From: Methanomicrobiales archaeon
GTDB taxonomy: Archaea; Halobacteriota; Methanomicrobia; Methanomicrobiales; JACTUA01
Length of the DNA: 13,815 nucleotides
NCBI GenBank assembly: GCA_028678965.1
Contig: JAJRCM010000045.1
Span: 1-13,815, forward strand
Direction: 5' to 3'
The notes under the pieces are model-generated. The model was given only the letters and a program-made list of their open reading frames with translations. It was not told the DNA's origin and made no database searches. Position numbers and translations under genes: made by a program. Shown piece by piece: positions 6,664 to 13,230 of this stretch. The stretch's first letter is position 1. Each line of letters starts with the position of its first letter.

Positions 6664-7631
6664 AAAAGATTGATGCATATATCCCTTTACCAACGGGCGA
6701 TGCCTATGGGCTGGAATTCTTTTCAGTGCTCTTTGGATTTCTGGCAGGAATCTTTTTGATTGGTGCCATATTGTTGAATATTCCGGCGATTGCGGTTCTT
6801 GGAATATTCCTGGGACTTTTCTTTGTGCTGGGCATACGGATTGTGCGACCCACCCACCGCGTTCTGATTGAGTGGCTCGGTAAATACCAGAAGTATGGTG
6901 ATCCCGGATTCTACTGGATTATTCCCGGTATACAGAAACTGTACGCAGTGAACATCACGGAGAAGATGGTAGATCCTGAAGCACAGGAAGTCATCACCAA
7001 AGACAACCTCAATGCGACGGTGAACGCCCAGGTGTACTACAAGATCAAGATCAGCGAGGAGGATGTGAAACGTTCCCAGTACAATGTCTACAACTATGAA
7101 TACCAGATCGTCAACCTTGCACAGACCACGCTGAGGAACATTATTGGTACGTTCACGTTGAAAGAAGTGAACAGCCAGCGGAGCAGGATCAATGAGGCGC
7201 TCTACGAGATTCTCCAGAAGGAAACTGATGCATGGGGTATTGACATCATCCGCACGGAGCTGAAAGAAATCGCTCCTCCAAAGGATGTTCAGGAAACCAT
7301 GAATAAGGTGGTCAAGGCAGAGAATGAGAAGATTGCTGCCGTTGATTACGCTACGGCAGTGGAAACACAGGCCGATGGCGAGCGACGTGCTTCAATCAAA
7401 CGTGCCGAGGGAGTAAAACAATCAAAGATTCTCGAAGCAGAAGGTGAAGCGGGGGCAATCAAGCTGGTCAATGAGGCTGCGGAGAAATATTTCATTGGTA
7501 ATGCACAGTTACTCAAGCAGCTTGATACCGTTGCCGTTGCACTGAAGGACAACACCAAAGTGGTGATACCTTCAGATCAGCAGATTGTGAACGTCATAGG
7601 GGAACTAGCCGGGGTTGTCAAGGCGAAATAA
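6660..7631 (+). CDS. SPFH/band-7 (stomatin-like) membrane protein
   Basis: This 323-residue protein belongs to the SPFH superfamily of membrane scaffold proteins (stomatin, prohibitin, HflK/C), which form large ring or cage assemblies and often partner with membrane proteases. Two hydrophobic segments at about residues 20-40 and 42-62 form an N-terminal hairpin anchor. The SPFH domain follows, from IVRPTHRVLIEWLGKY to about residue 205, with the typical DPGFYWIIPGIQKLYAVNI and TLRNIIGTF stretches. Residues 206-285 are charged and helical, with repeated alanine and glutamate (RRASIKRAEGVKQSKILEAE), the usual flotillin-like coiled coil. No NfeD or FtsH partner gene lies beside it in this window. 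The start is set by the GGAG site. The protein may be coupled to the upstream 40-codon frame. Confidence 0.9.
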   Translation: MKKIDAYIPLPTGDAYGLEFFSVLFGFLAGIFLIGAILLNIPAIAVLGIFLGLFFVLGIRIVRPTHRVLIEWLGKYQKYGDPGFYWIIPGIQKLYAVNITEKMVDPEAQEVITKDNLNATVNAQVYYKIKISEEDVKRSQYNVYNYEYQIVNLAQTTLRNIIGTFTLKEVNSQRSRINEALYEILQKETDAWGIDIIRTELKEIAPPKDVQETMNKVVKAENEKIAAVDYATAVETQADGERRASIKRAEGVKQSKILEAEGEAGAIKLVNEAAEKYFIGNAQLLKQLDTVAVALKDNTKVVIPSDQQIVNVIGELAGVVKAK

Positions 7632-7633
7632 TA

Positions 7634-7640
7634 TTTTTTT
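7634..7640 (+). terminator. Oligo-T terminator after the SPFH gene
   Basis: Seven consecutive T residues begin two bases after the stop codon, as expected for an archaeal terminator. Confidence 0.45.
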
Positions 7641-8000
7641 AGGCGGGAAGGAGAGAAAACTCCAGCCGGGAATGGGTTGAAAACGTTATGATGCCGAATA
7701 AAAAAAGGAAATACATTCATTTTTATTTCGTCCAAAAAAATTGGAATAGTACATTTCTCGCAGTTGTACAAACACTCCCAGAAATCTTCCTTCACTGAGG
7801 ATGATCAACAGGACGGACATCGGGGGCATAGTGTAGGGCTCAAACCTTTAATGGGACAATCGACCCTCATTATTGCGGTCAACGATGCTTTATAACAACT
7901 GAGTTTGGCCATCCTGCGAGCGATGATCCAGCGCAGCAAGAGTATAGGATAAGAGTTTTTGTTGATTACGGCAACGAACAGTTCGTGGACTCTCTTTTTT
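7641..8000. other. Intergenic region between convergent SPFH and arsC genes
   Basis: About 360 bases hold no confident gene. Seen in it are a minus-strand micro-frame of 21 residues with four cysteines, ending LCPRCPSC (7805-7870). A TTATAAAG element on the same strand lies a little over 20 bases upstream of that ATG. There is also an imperfect inverted repeat TAATGGG/CCCTCATTA (7849-7872) and a perfect CGAACAGTTCG palindrome (about 7975-7985). None is enough to call a gene or an RNA. Confidence 0.4.
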
Positions 8001-8423
8001 TTATAAAGGACGGTCACCCAGGGTAGCATCAATCCATTTCGTAATCTGGTCGCGGATTGAACGGAACCCGGCAAGCCTTTCCTCCTCCGTGCCGCTGATC
8101 GCACCCGGGTCAGGAAATGGTATATGTATCGTGTCTTTTGCCCAGGGGAAGAGCGGGCATACCGCAGTGGTAGGATCGCACATGGTCACCACCAAATCCA
8201 TCTCCTCTCCATAGTATTCCCCCAGCGACTTCGATCGCTGCCCGGAGATATCTATGCCTATCTCACCCATCACTCGAATAACCTGCTTGTTCACGATTGA
8301 TGGCTGGATCCCGGCACTGAAAGCTTCATACCACTCCCCATACCGCGTCCGGAGATATCCTTCTGCCATCTGAGACCGGGCTGCATTCCGGGAACAGATG
8401 AAGAGTACCTTTTTTCTAACCAC
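8001..8423 (-). CDS. arsC: Arsenate reductase, thioredoxin-coupled low-molecular-weight phosphatase type
   Basis: This is an arsenate reductase of the low-molecular-weight tyrosine phosphatase fold, which reduces arsenate to arsenite through a cascade of cysteines. With the GTG start used here the protein has 140 residues. The P-loop C10-S-R-N-A-A-R16 follows the strand VLFI. The redox pair C82 and C89 lies in MCDPTTAVCPLFP, and the acid-loop DP is at 105-106. These three cysteine positions equal those of the well-studied staphylococcal enzyme. The GTG at 8423 has GAGG seven bases upstream. The frame also extends to an ATG at 8477, which would add 18 residues with no family match. No arsenite pump, ArsR or thioredoxin gene is adjacent. 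Some archaeal relatives may dephosphorylate proteins instead. Confidence 0.88.
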   Translation of the reverse strand: MVRKKVLFICSRNAARSQMAEGYLRTRYGEWYEAFSAGIQPSIVNKQVIRVMGEIGIDISGQRSKSLGEYYGEEMDLVVTMCDPTTAVCPLFPWAKDTIHIPFPDPGAISGTEEERLAGFRSIRDQITKWIDATLGDRPL

Positions 8424-8429
8424 TGAAAT

Positions 8430-8433
8430 CCTC
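8430..8433 (-). promoter_or_regulatory. Ribosome site supporting a GTG start for arsC
   Basis: On the minus strand GAGG lies six to seven bases before the GTG at 8423. This favours the 140-residue arsenate reductase over the longer ATG version. Confidence 0.5.
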
Positions 8434-8666
8434 TGTCTAGGTGTGTGTTCTCTGTAAATAGGATTGCTCGCTCTCAATTTCAGAACCTTTCACTTGGTAG
8501 AAGTATGATGGGTGGCAAAGATACCAGACTGGAAAACTGAGGGGAGAAGACTCCCTTGAACCTCTGCACATTACCTCTGTATGGCATCCGTGGATGGCAC
8601 ATATTCATGGTGATCCCAGCGAGAATCCGTCATGCGCTTCCATGTGCTGGGGGATGGGAGAAGGTA

Positions 8667-8798
8667 ATGCAGGATCATGAAAAAAACCTGGAGGATACCA
8701 GCAAAACCGACCGGTGGCAGTATGCCGAGACATTGAAAACGATGGGGAAACCCTCGGTTGAGTACCTGCTCCATGCCCTTAAGGTGGATGGGGGGTGA
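8667..8798 (+). pseudogene. Short HEAT-repeat-like fragment
   Basis: A 43-residue frame beginning MQDHEKNLEDTSK has GGGAG about 10 bases before its ATG. Its second half, DRWQYAETLKTMGKPSVEYL then LHALK, resembles one HEAT or PBS-lyase-type repeat: a helix, MGKP.VE.L, a helix. Such proteins in archaea normally contain several repeats, but here the frame stops right after the first one (KVDGG, stop). The following 180 bases contain no continuation in any plus-strand frame that I can see. It is therefore probably the decayed start of a HEAT-repeat gene, or a very small protein. The frame is open further upstream to 8556, but that part has no protein character. Confidence 0.38.
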
Positions 8799-8837
8799 GG
8801 GCATTCTCCCCATCACGGGTATAACGGGGCAAGAGTT

Positions 8838-8850
8838 CTCTCCAGGAGAG
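8838..8850. repeat. Perfect palindrome CTCTCC-A-GGAGAG
   Basis: Two six-base arms meet with one central base, in the gap between the HEAT fragment and TrmO. The symmetry fits a dimeric regulator site better than a hairpin, since the loop is too short. No role is known. Confidence 0.3.
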
Positions 8851-8958
8851 CTGGGTGGTGAGGGCTTTCATAGATGAGGATGAGCTGTGGAGAGGATAAA
8901 AACGCATGGAGGAAATGCTGGTGATTTTTTTCATGGCGCCACCATCAGGTTCCACAAA

Positions 8959-8966
8959 TTTTTTAA
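8959..8966 (+). promoter_or_regulatory. Possible box A before TrmO
   Basis: TTTTTTAA lies about 25 bases before the ATG at 8987, so transcription could start at that codon and give a leaderless message. The element is a weak match to the archaeal consensus. Confidence 0.33.
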
Positions 8967-8986
8967 CCCACGCACCACGCAGTGAT

Positions 8987-9433
8987 ATGATGTCACGAGA
9001 TTCTCTCACATTAGAGCCGATCGGGGTGATTCACTCACCTTACCGAGACCGGGCAGAGACGCCCAGGCAGGGGCGGTTTTCTGATCAGACGAGTGAGATA
9101 GAACTATTTCCGGCATATGCCCGTGGCTTGGAGGGCATCAGCCGATGTACGTATCTATTCGTCCTGTGGTGGGGTGATCAAGCTGAAAGGAACATTCTCA
9201 AAGTGATCCCACCAGGTGAATCAGTGGAGCGGGGTGTCTTTTCCACCCGCTCTCCCGCCCGGCCTAATCCCATCGGTCTTTCTCTGGTGCGGATTCTCTC
9301 CATAGAAGGGCGCAGGATCCGGGTGATGTGGCTTGATGCGCTCGATCAAACACCCCTTCTGGATATCAAGCCGTATTCCCCCGAGATAGATAACATCGAG
9401 GAAGTATCTGGCGATACAAAGGAAGAACGATGA
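8987..9433 (+). CDS. trmO: tRNA (N6-threonylcarbamoyladenosine-37) N6-methyltransferase, TrmO family
   Basis: TrmO methylates the t6A base at position 37 of threonine tRNAs, using S-adenosylmethionine bound in an unusual beta-barrel fold. The protein has 148 residues from this start and consists of the catalytic domain only, as in other archaeal members. It shows LEPIGVIHSPYRDRAETPRQ (9-28), the hallmark GVFSTRSPARPNPIGLS (83-99), and ALDQTPLLDIKPYSP (118-132), in which the usual ALDGTP has glutamine for glycine. The frame is open to an ATG at 8906 that has a GGAGAGG site ten bases upstream. That start would add 27 residues without family match. I chose 8987 because the conserved domain begins there and an AT-rich box sits at leaderless distance. 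Both starts remain possible. Confidence 0.85.
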   Translation: MMSRDSLTLEPIGVIHSPYRDRAETPRQGRFSDQTSEIELFPAYARGLEGISRCTYLFVLWWGDQAERNILKVIPPGESVERGVFSTRSPARPNPIGLSLVRILSIEGRRIRVMWLDALDQTPLLDIKPYSPEIDNIEEVSGDTKEER

Positions 9434-9458
9434 TGAGTTGCATTGTCCTCACCTATAC

Positions 9459-9472
9459 CTTTTAAATTTTAA
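9459..9472 (+). promoter_or_regulatory. Box A region of the NBP35-type gene
   Basis: CTTTTAAATTTTAA lies just after the trmO stop. Transcription is predicted around 9490, leaving a leader of about 26 bases with a strong ribosome site. Confidence 0.5.
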
Positions 9473-9505
9473 GCCCCCATGTATTGGTACCTTGAATAAC
9501 CAGCC

Positions 9506-9512
9506 AGGTGAT
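9506..9512 (+). promoter_or_regulatory. Strong Shine-Dalgarno site AGGTGAT
   Basis: AGGTGAT matches the complement of the archaeal 16S rRNA 3' end. It ends three bases before the ATG at 9516 and so decides this start over an in-frame ATG at 9438, which lies upstream of the promoter. Confidence 0.7.
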
Positions 9513-9515
9513 GAA

Positions 9516-10391
9516 ATGGCAAAAAAAACAGAAAAAGACCAGCAGTGTTCAGGAGATTGTAATAGTTGCGCTTCCTCACAGGGGAATAGCACACCAGCAT
9601 CGTCCCTCCCAGAGCGTTCAAAGGCGACCATCAAGCATGTGATCCTTGTGCTGAGCGGTAAAGGGGGTGTGGGGAAGAGCACCGTCTCGGTGAACCTCTC
9701 CTACGCTCTTGCCAATCAGGGATACTACGTCGGACTCCTCGACCTGGATATGCATGGACCGAACATTCCTAAAATGCTGGGAATTGAGAATGCACGACTC
9801 CAGTACATGGGAGATAAAATCGAACCGGTCCATATCACCGGGAACCTGAGTACCATTTCCATGGCATTCCTCCTTCCTGACCGTGACACTCCGATCATCT
9901 GGCGCGGACCTATGAAAATGGCGGCCATCCGGCAGTTCCTGGATGATGTGAACTGGGGCCCACTTGACTTCCTGGTGGTCGATCTCCCCCCCGGTACTGG
10001 TGATGAGGCGCTCACCATCGCCCAGATAGCCCCGAATGTGCGCGGAGCGGTCGTCGTGACCACGCCGCAGGAAGTCGCAACCCTTGACTCCCGCAAAGCC
10101 GTGAAATTCATTGAGAAGATGGGTATACCGGTCCTGGGTATTATCGAGAATATGAGCGGCATGATCTGTCCTCATTGCGGAAAGGAGATTGACCTGTTCG
10201 GCAGTGGTGGTGGAAAGAGGGCAGCAGAAGAGCTAAAGGTTCCCTTCCTTGGTGCGATTCCCATTGATCCAGAGATGCGAAAAGCAGGGGACGAGGGGCA
10301 CCCGTTTATTATCCGCCGCGGTGAGAAAAATCAGACGTGGGAGAGCGTGGACCAGGTCATGGAAGCACTGGTCAGGGTTATTGAAGGATAA
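9516..10391 (+). CDS. NBP35/Mrp (ApbC) family iron-sulfur cluster carrier ATPase
   Basis: This cytoplasmic P-loop ATPase of 291 residues carries and delivers [4Fe-4S] clusters to target proteins, as shown for archaeal and bacterial ApbC/NBP35 homologues. The deviant Walker A motif GKGGVGKST is at residues 48-56. LDLDMHGPNIPKMLG (75-89) and VVDLPPGTGDEALT (154-167) are the further family motifs. The bridging cluster ligands CPHC (C218, C221) sit near the dimer interface. The N-terminus has C11, C15 and C18 (CSGDCNSC), the extra cysteine set of the NBP35 subgroup that is absent from short Mrp proteins. It is followed, with a one-base overlap, by a small helical protein gene and is probably co-transcribed with it. 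Confidence 0.92.
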   Translation: MAKKTEKDQQCSGDCNSCASSQGNSTPASSLPERSKATIKHVILVLSGKGGVGKSTVSVNLSYALANQGYYVGLLDLDMHGPNIPKMLGIENARLQYMGDKIEPVHITGNLSTISMAFLLPDRDTPIIWRGPMKMAAIRQFLDDVNWGPLDFLVVDLPPGTGDEALTIAQIAPNVRGAVVVTTPQEVATLDSRKAVKFIEKMGIPVLGIIENMSGMICPHCGKEIDLFGSGGGKRAAEELKVPFLGAIPIDPEMRKAGDEGHPFIIRRGEKNQTWESVDQVMEALVRVIEG

Positions 10392-10702
10392 TGGTGGAAT
10401 ATCTCGATCTGCTGAGTGGGAAGAAAGAAGTATTGAAGATCTACGGGTCTATTGCGACTGCCTTTGAAAATATTGAGATCTTCCCGTACCTTCTCGAACC
10501 TATCTATCAGGAAGCGATGAATCTGGATGAAGACCGGCTCGATAAGCTCCGGTTCGCTCTCCTCCGGATCCAGGTATATGCCGATATTCACCGGAACGAG
10601 GATATGGAACGGGCACAAACGATGAAGTTCGTGGCGCAGGTGCTCGAGAAACTTATTTTCGGGAACCTGATGCTGGAGAAAGAACAGATCTCACCAGAAT
10701 AA
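10391..10702 (+). CDS. Small helical protein coupled to the NBP35-type ATPase, unknown function
   Basis: I do not recognise this 103-residue protein. It is acidic, has no cysteine and no membrane segment. It appears all-helical, with YLLEPIYQEAMNLDEDRLDKL and FALLRIQVYADIHRNEDMERAQ as long amphipathic stretches. Its ATG shares one base with the stop of the iron-sulfur carrier ATPase (TAATG), so its translation is most likely coupled and its role linked. It might be an adaptor or a regulator of cluster delivery, but this is inference from position only. Codon use is like its neighbours. A T run follows directly after the stop. Confidence 0.78.
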   Translation: MVEYLDLLSGKKEVLKIYGSIATAFENIEIFPYLLEPIYQEAMNLDEDRLDKLRFALLRIQVYADIHRNEDMERAQTMKFVAQVLEKLIFGNLMLEKEQISPE

Positions 10703-10767
10703 TTTTTTTGAATACCCCCTATCATTCAATCCCTCCTACTAAAGAAGGGGGATAGGGGGGGAAAAAA
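10703..10767. terminator. Two-way terminator between convergent operons
   Basis: Seven T residues (10703-10709) follow the small helical protein gene. A perfect nine-base inverted repeat comes next, CCCCCTATC (10715-10723) and GATAGGGGG (10751-10759), with a 27-base loop. Six A residues (10762-10767) then read as T on the minus strand directly after glnK. Each operon thus has its own T tract, with the stem between them. Confidence 0.6.
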
Positions 10768-10770
10768 GAA

Positions 10771-11118
<348 letters not shown>

Positions 11119-12318
11119 TTATGCCCGTTCCCCATGCTGGGAGATGTCCAGCCCCACATACTCTTCCTCCTCCTTTACCCGTAACCCGATGGTCATGTCC
11201 ACCACCTTTGCCAGCACGAAACTGACCACGAATGCATACAGCACAGAGGTACCGGCCGCCGCAATCTGGGCGAAGAACTGGCTCATGTTGCCATACATAA
11301 GGCCGGTGTAGTTATTCACCGCCGCGGTGGCAAAGATACCGGTGGCTATTGCACCCCACAGTCCACCCATGCCATGGATGGCCCAGGCATCGAGACTTTC
11401 ATCGATACCCTTCTTAATACGGAAGAACATCATGCCGTAACAGAGAAGCCCGGCGACCGTCCCTATCGCAATCGATGAGAGGACATCGACATAACCGGCC
11501 GCTGGAGTGATAGCCACGAGTCCAGCGACCGCACCGCTCACCACACCCAGTGAACTTGGTCTTCCATTGACCCAGCTCGCCACCATCCAGGCAAGAGCGC
11601 CAGCAGCAGCAGAGGTATTGGTTACCACGAAGGCATTCGCGGCAAGCCCATTCGCCGCAAGGGCACTTCCCGCATTGAAACCGAACCACCCAAACCAGAG
11701 CAGGGCAGCCCCGAGCAGAGCCATGGGTATGTTACTCGGTTCCATGGTCTCTTTTCCATAGCCAATCCGTTTTCCCACGACCAGGGTGAGGGCCAGTGCG
11801 GAGAACCCAGAACTGATATGAACAACCGTACCGCCGGCAAAATCAAGAGCCCCGAACATGGCCGCCCAACCCCCGCCCCACACCCAGTGGGCGAGAGGAT
11901 CGTAGACGAGCGTCGTCCAGAGAAGGCCAAAGACGATGAACGCAGAGAGCTTCACCCGTTCGGCAAAGACCGAGGTAAGGATGGCAAGTGTCACTGTTGC
12001 AAACACCAGCTGGAATATCATGAAGAGGAGTGGGGGTATGGTTGAAGTACCGGACGGTTCAAGTCCAACACCTTTCAGACCGAGAAAATCGAGGTTCCCG
12101 ATGAGTCCCAGAATATCTGGTCCAAATGAGAGGCTGTATCCCACCAGGACCCACTGGAGGCTCACCATGGCAAAGACGATGAACGACAGTGCGATCATCG
12201 AAATGACGTTCTTACGGCGGACCATCCCCCCGTAGAAGAACCCCACTCCTGGAGTCATGAGCATGACAAGCGCGGTTGACATCAGAATCCAGGCCGTATC
12301 ACCCGTGTTGAGAGGCAA
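11119..12318 (-). CDS. amtB: Ammonium transporter (Amt/MEP/Rh family)
   Basis: This is a trimeric membrane channel for ammonium uptake, 399 residues with about eleven membrane helices. The twin histidines of the pore are seen as His167 in the signature [20 protein letters not shown] (159-178) and His315 in [10 protein letters not shown]. The N-terminus NTGDTAW...[18 protein letters not shown] is typical. Translation must start at the TTG at 12318, because the conserved NTGDTAW precedes any in-frame ATG and a TGA lies directly upstream of the TTG. The TTG and the poor ribosome site suggest moderate translation. The C-terminal tail ([17 protein letters not shown]) is where GlnK docks in relatives. 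The transporter is followed by glnK and preceded by a promoter with a putative nitrogen-repressor site. Confidence 0.95.
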   Translation of the reverse strand: MPLNTGDTAWILMSTALVMLMTPGVGFFYGGMVRRKNVISMIALSFIVFAMVSLQWVLVGYSLSFGPDILGLIGNLDFLGLKGVGLEPSGTSTIPPLLFMIFQLVFATVTLAILTSVFAERVKLSAFIVFGLLWTTLVYDPLAHWVWGGGWAAMFGALDFAGGTVVHISSGFSALALTLVVGKRIGYGKETMEPSNIPMALLGAALLWFGWFGFNAGSALAANGLAANAFVVTNTSAAAGALAWMVASWVNGRPSSLGVVSGAVAGLVAITPAAGYVDVLSSIAIGTVAGLLCYGMMFFRIKKGIDESLDAWAIHGMGGLWGAIATGIFATAAVNNYTGLMYGNMSQFFAQIAAAGTSVLYAFVVSFVLAKVVDMTIGLRVKEEEEYVGLDISQHGERA

Positions 12319-12385
12319 TCACATCATCTCGTTGGACTTATCCTCTATTCTATGGTTATGTTCTTTTTAATTTAAGATATAGGAA

Positions 12386-12399
12386 GGAAGTTTGTTTCC
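12386..12399 (-). promoter_or_regulatory. Putative NrpR operator (GGAA-N6-TTCC) of amtB-glnK
   Basis: GGAA (12386-12389), six bases, then TTCC (12396-12399) matches exactly the operator described for the nitrogen repressor NrpR in Methanococcus. It sits between the box A at 12404-12416 and the predicted transcription start near 12383, where a bound repressor would block polymerase. No nrpR gene is in the window. Confidence 0.55.
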
Positions 12400-12403
12400 A
12401 TGT

Positions 12404-12416
12404 TATTTAAATATAA
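12404..12416 (-). promoter_or_regulatory. Box A of the amtB-glnK operon
   Basis: On the minus strand this reads as TTATATTTAAATA, a strong archaeal TATA element. It predicts a start around 12383 and an untranslated leader of about 65 bases. A weaker AT-rich element (CTTAAATTA, around 12366-12374) lies closer to the gene and is a possible second promoter. The rest of the 246-base gap contains no gene. Confidence 0.5.
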
Positions 12417-12564
12417 TCCATGTTTCACCACCAAGAAATAGACAATCAGAGATAGGAATGCCCTCTCCCTCTCCGAAATATCGCCATGATTCATATTATA
12501 AAGAATAGCAGGGGGAAGAGAGAATCCGAAGCGTTATGAAATGTTCTATCTCTTTGAGACCCTT

Positions 12565-13164
12565 TTATAACTCCCATCTCGTAATGGGATACTGCTCGCT
12601 CTCTCTTACTATGGCATAGATCTGTTCCATTGTGACCGGACAATACCGCAGTACTTCACAGCTCACATTCACTCTCCTTCTCTCTGCGTCCACAAAGGGG
12701 GCTGTGCGATGGGAATGCCCATGAACCACCCATTCACCATCATACTCATCCGGTGCCGTCTTTGGATCATGTACAACCAGGAATTTCGTATTCCGATACC
12801 TCAGGATATACTGTTTATCCCACTGCTTTGTATCATGGTTTCCCTGGGTCATGATGATGTGCCCCTTCAGTTGCGATCTGAATTTCAATCGCCCGAAATC
12901 ACCGAGACAGAATATTCGATCATCAGGATCAACAGCAGAATTCCAGTTCTTAATCAGAACTCTGTGCATTTCTTCAATATTGATAAATGAATCAGCCCGG
13001 CACCATGGAATGATGCCCTTGTGACCAAAATGCAAGTCTGAAATGAACCAGACCTTTCTTCCGTCAAGAATTTGCAGTTCTCCATCTCTCTCCAACATTT
13101 TTTGACCATTAAAAAAAGAATGGACATAATCAGCTACCTTGCGAAGATCTCCTGTCATCGTCAT
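12565..13164 (-). CDS. Calcineurin-like metallophosphoesterase
   Basis: This 199-residue protein has all the metal-binding blocks of the calcineurin-like phosphoesterases: SDLHFGHKG with Asp43 and His45, LGDFGR with Asp89, GNHD with Asn109 and His110, and HGHSHR with His148 and His150. These residues hold two metal ions that hydrolyse phosphate esters. The substrate cannot be read from sequence. Small stand-alone members include phosphodiesterases and nucleotide phosphatases. The first 38 residues (DLRKVADYVHSFFNGQKML) are an extra helical part before the domain. The ATG at 13164 was chosen. A GTG at 13176 and an ATG at 13158 are also in frame, and none has a good ribosome site. The gene sits between glnA and amtB on the same strand, but a link to nitrogen metabolism is not evident. 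Confidence 0.85.
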   Translation of the reverse strand: MTMTGDLRKVADYVHSFFNGQKMLERDGELQILDGRKVWFISDLHFGHKGIIPWCRADSFINIEEMHRVLIKNWNSAVDPDDRIFCLGDFGRLKFRSQLKGHIIMTQGNHDTKQWDKQYILRYRNTKFLVVHDPKTAPDEYDGEWVVHGHSHRTAPFVDAERRRVNVSCEVLRYCPVTMEQIYAIVRESEQYPITRWEL

Positions 13165-13230
13165 GGTTTTAACCACACGTTCTATCGCTGCACATGTCTT
13201 TGAATAATGTCAATAGGGAGAGAAATAGGG

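Noticed and set aside
7577..7795. 72-codon minus-strand frame over the end of the SPFH gene and the following gap
   Set aside because: It overlaps the conserved SPFH C-terminus, runs through the poly-T terminator and has no protein-like pattern or ribosome site.
7841..7870. A GGTTTGAGCCC stretch on the minus strand resembling a tRNA T-arm
   Set aside because: The invariant C56 is replaced by T, the T-stem does not pair, and no anticodon arm or acceptor stem can be built around it.
8799..8880. Frameshifted continuation of the HEAT-like fragment (reading GEGILPITGITGQEFS)
   Set aside because: The alternative frame is open but contains no HEAT pattern, so a simple frameshift does not restore the gene.
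9618..10175. 185-codon minus-strand frame inside the NBP35-type gene
   Set aside because: It is a mirror of the strongly biased coding strand, and the plus-strand product has full Walker and cysteine motifs.
12496..12503. ATTATAAAG as a plus-strand promoter in the amtB-phosphoesterase gap
   Set aside because: No plus-strand gene lies downstream. It would only make antisense RNA to the phosphoesterase gene. Read on the minus strand it could be an additional upstream amtB promoter, but nothing else supports that.
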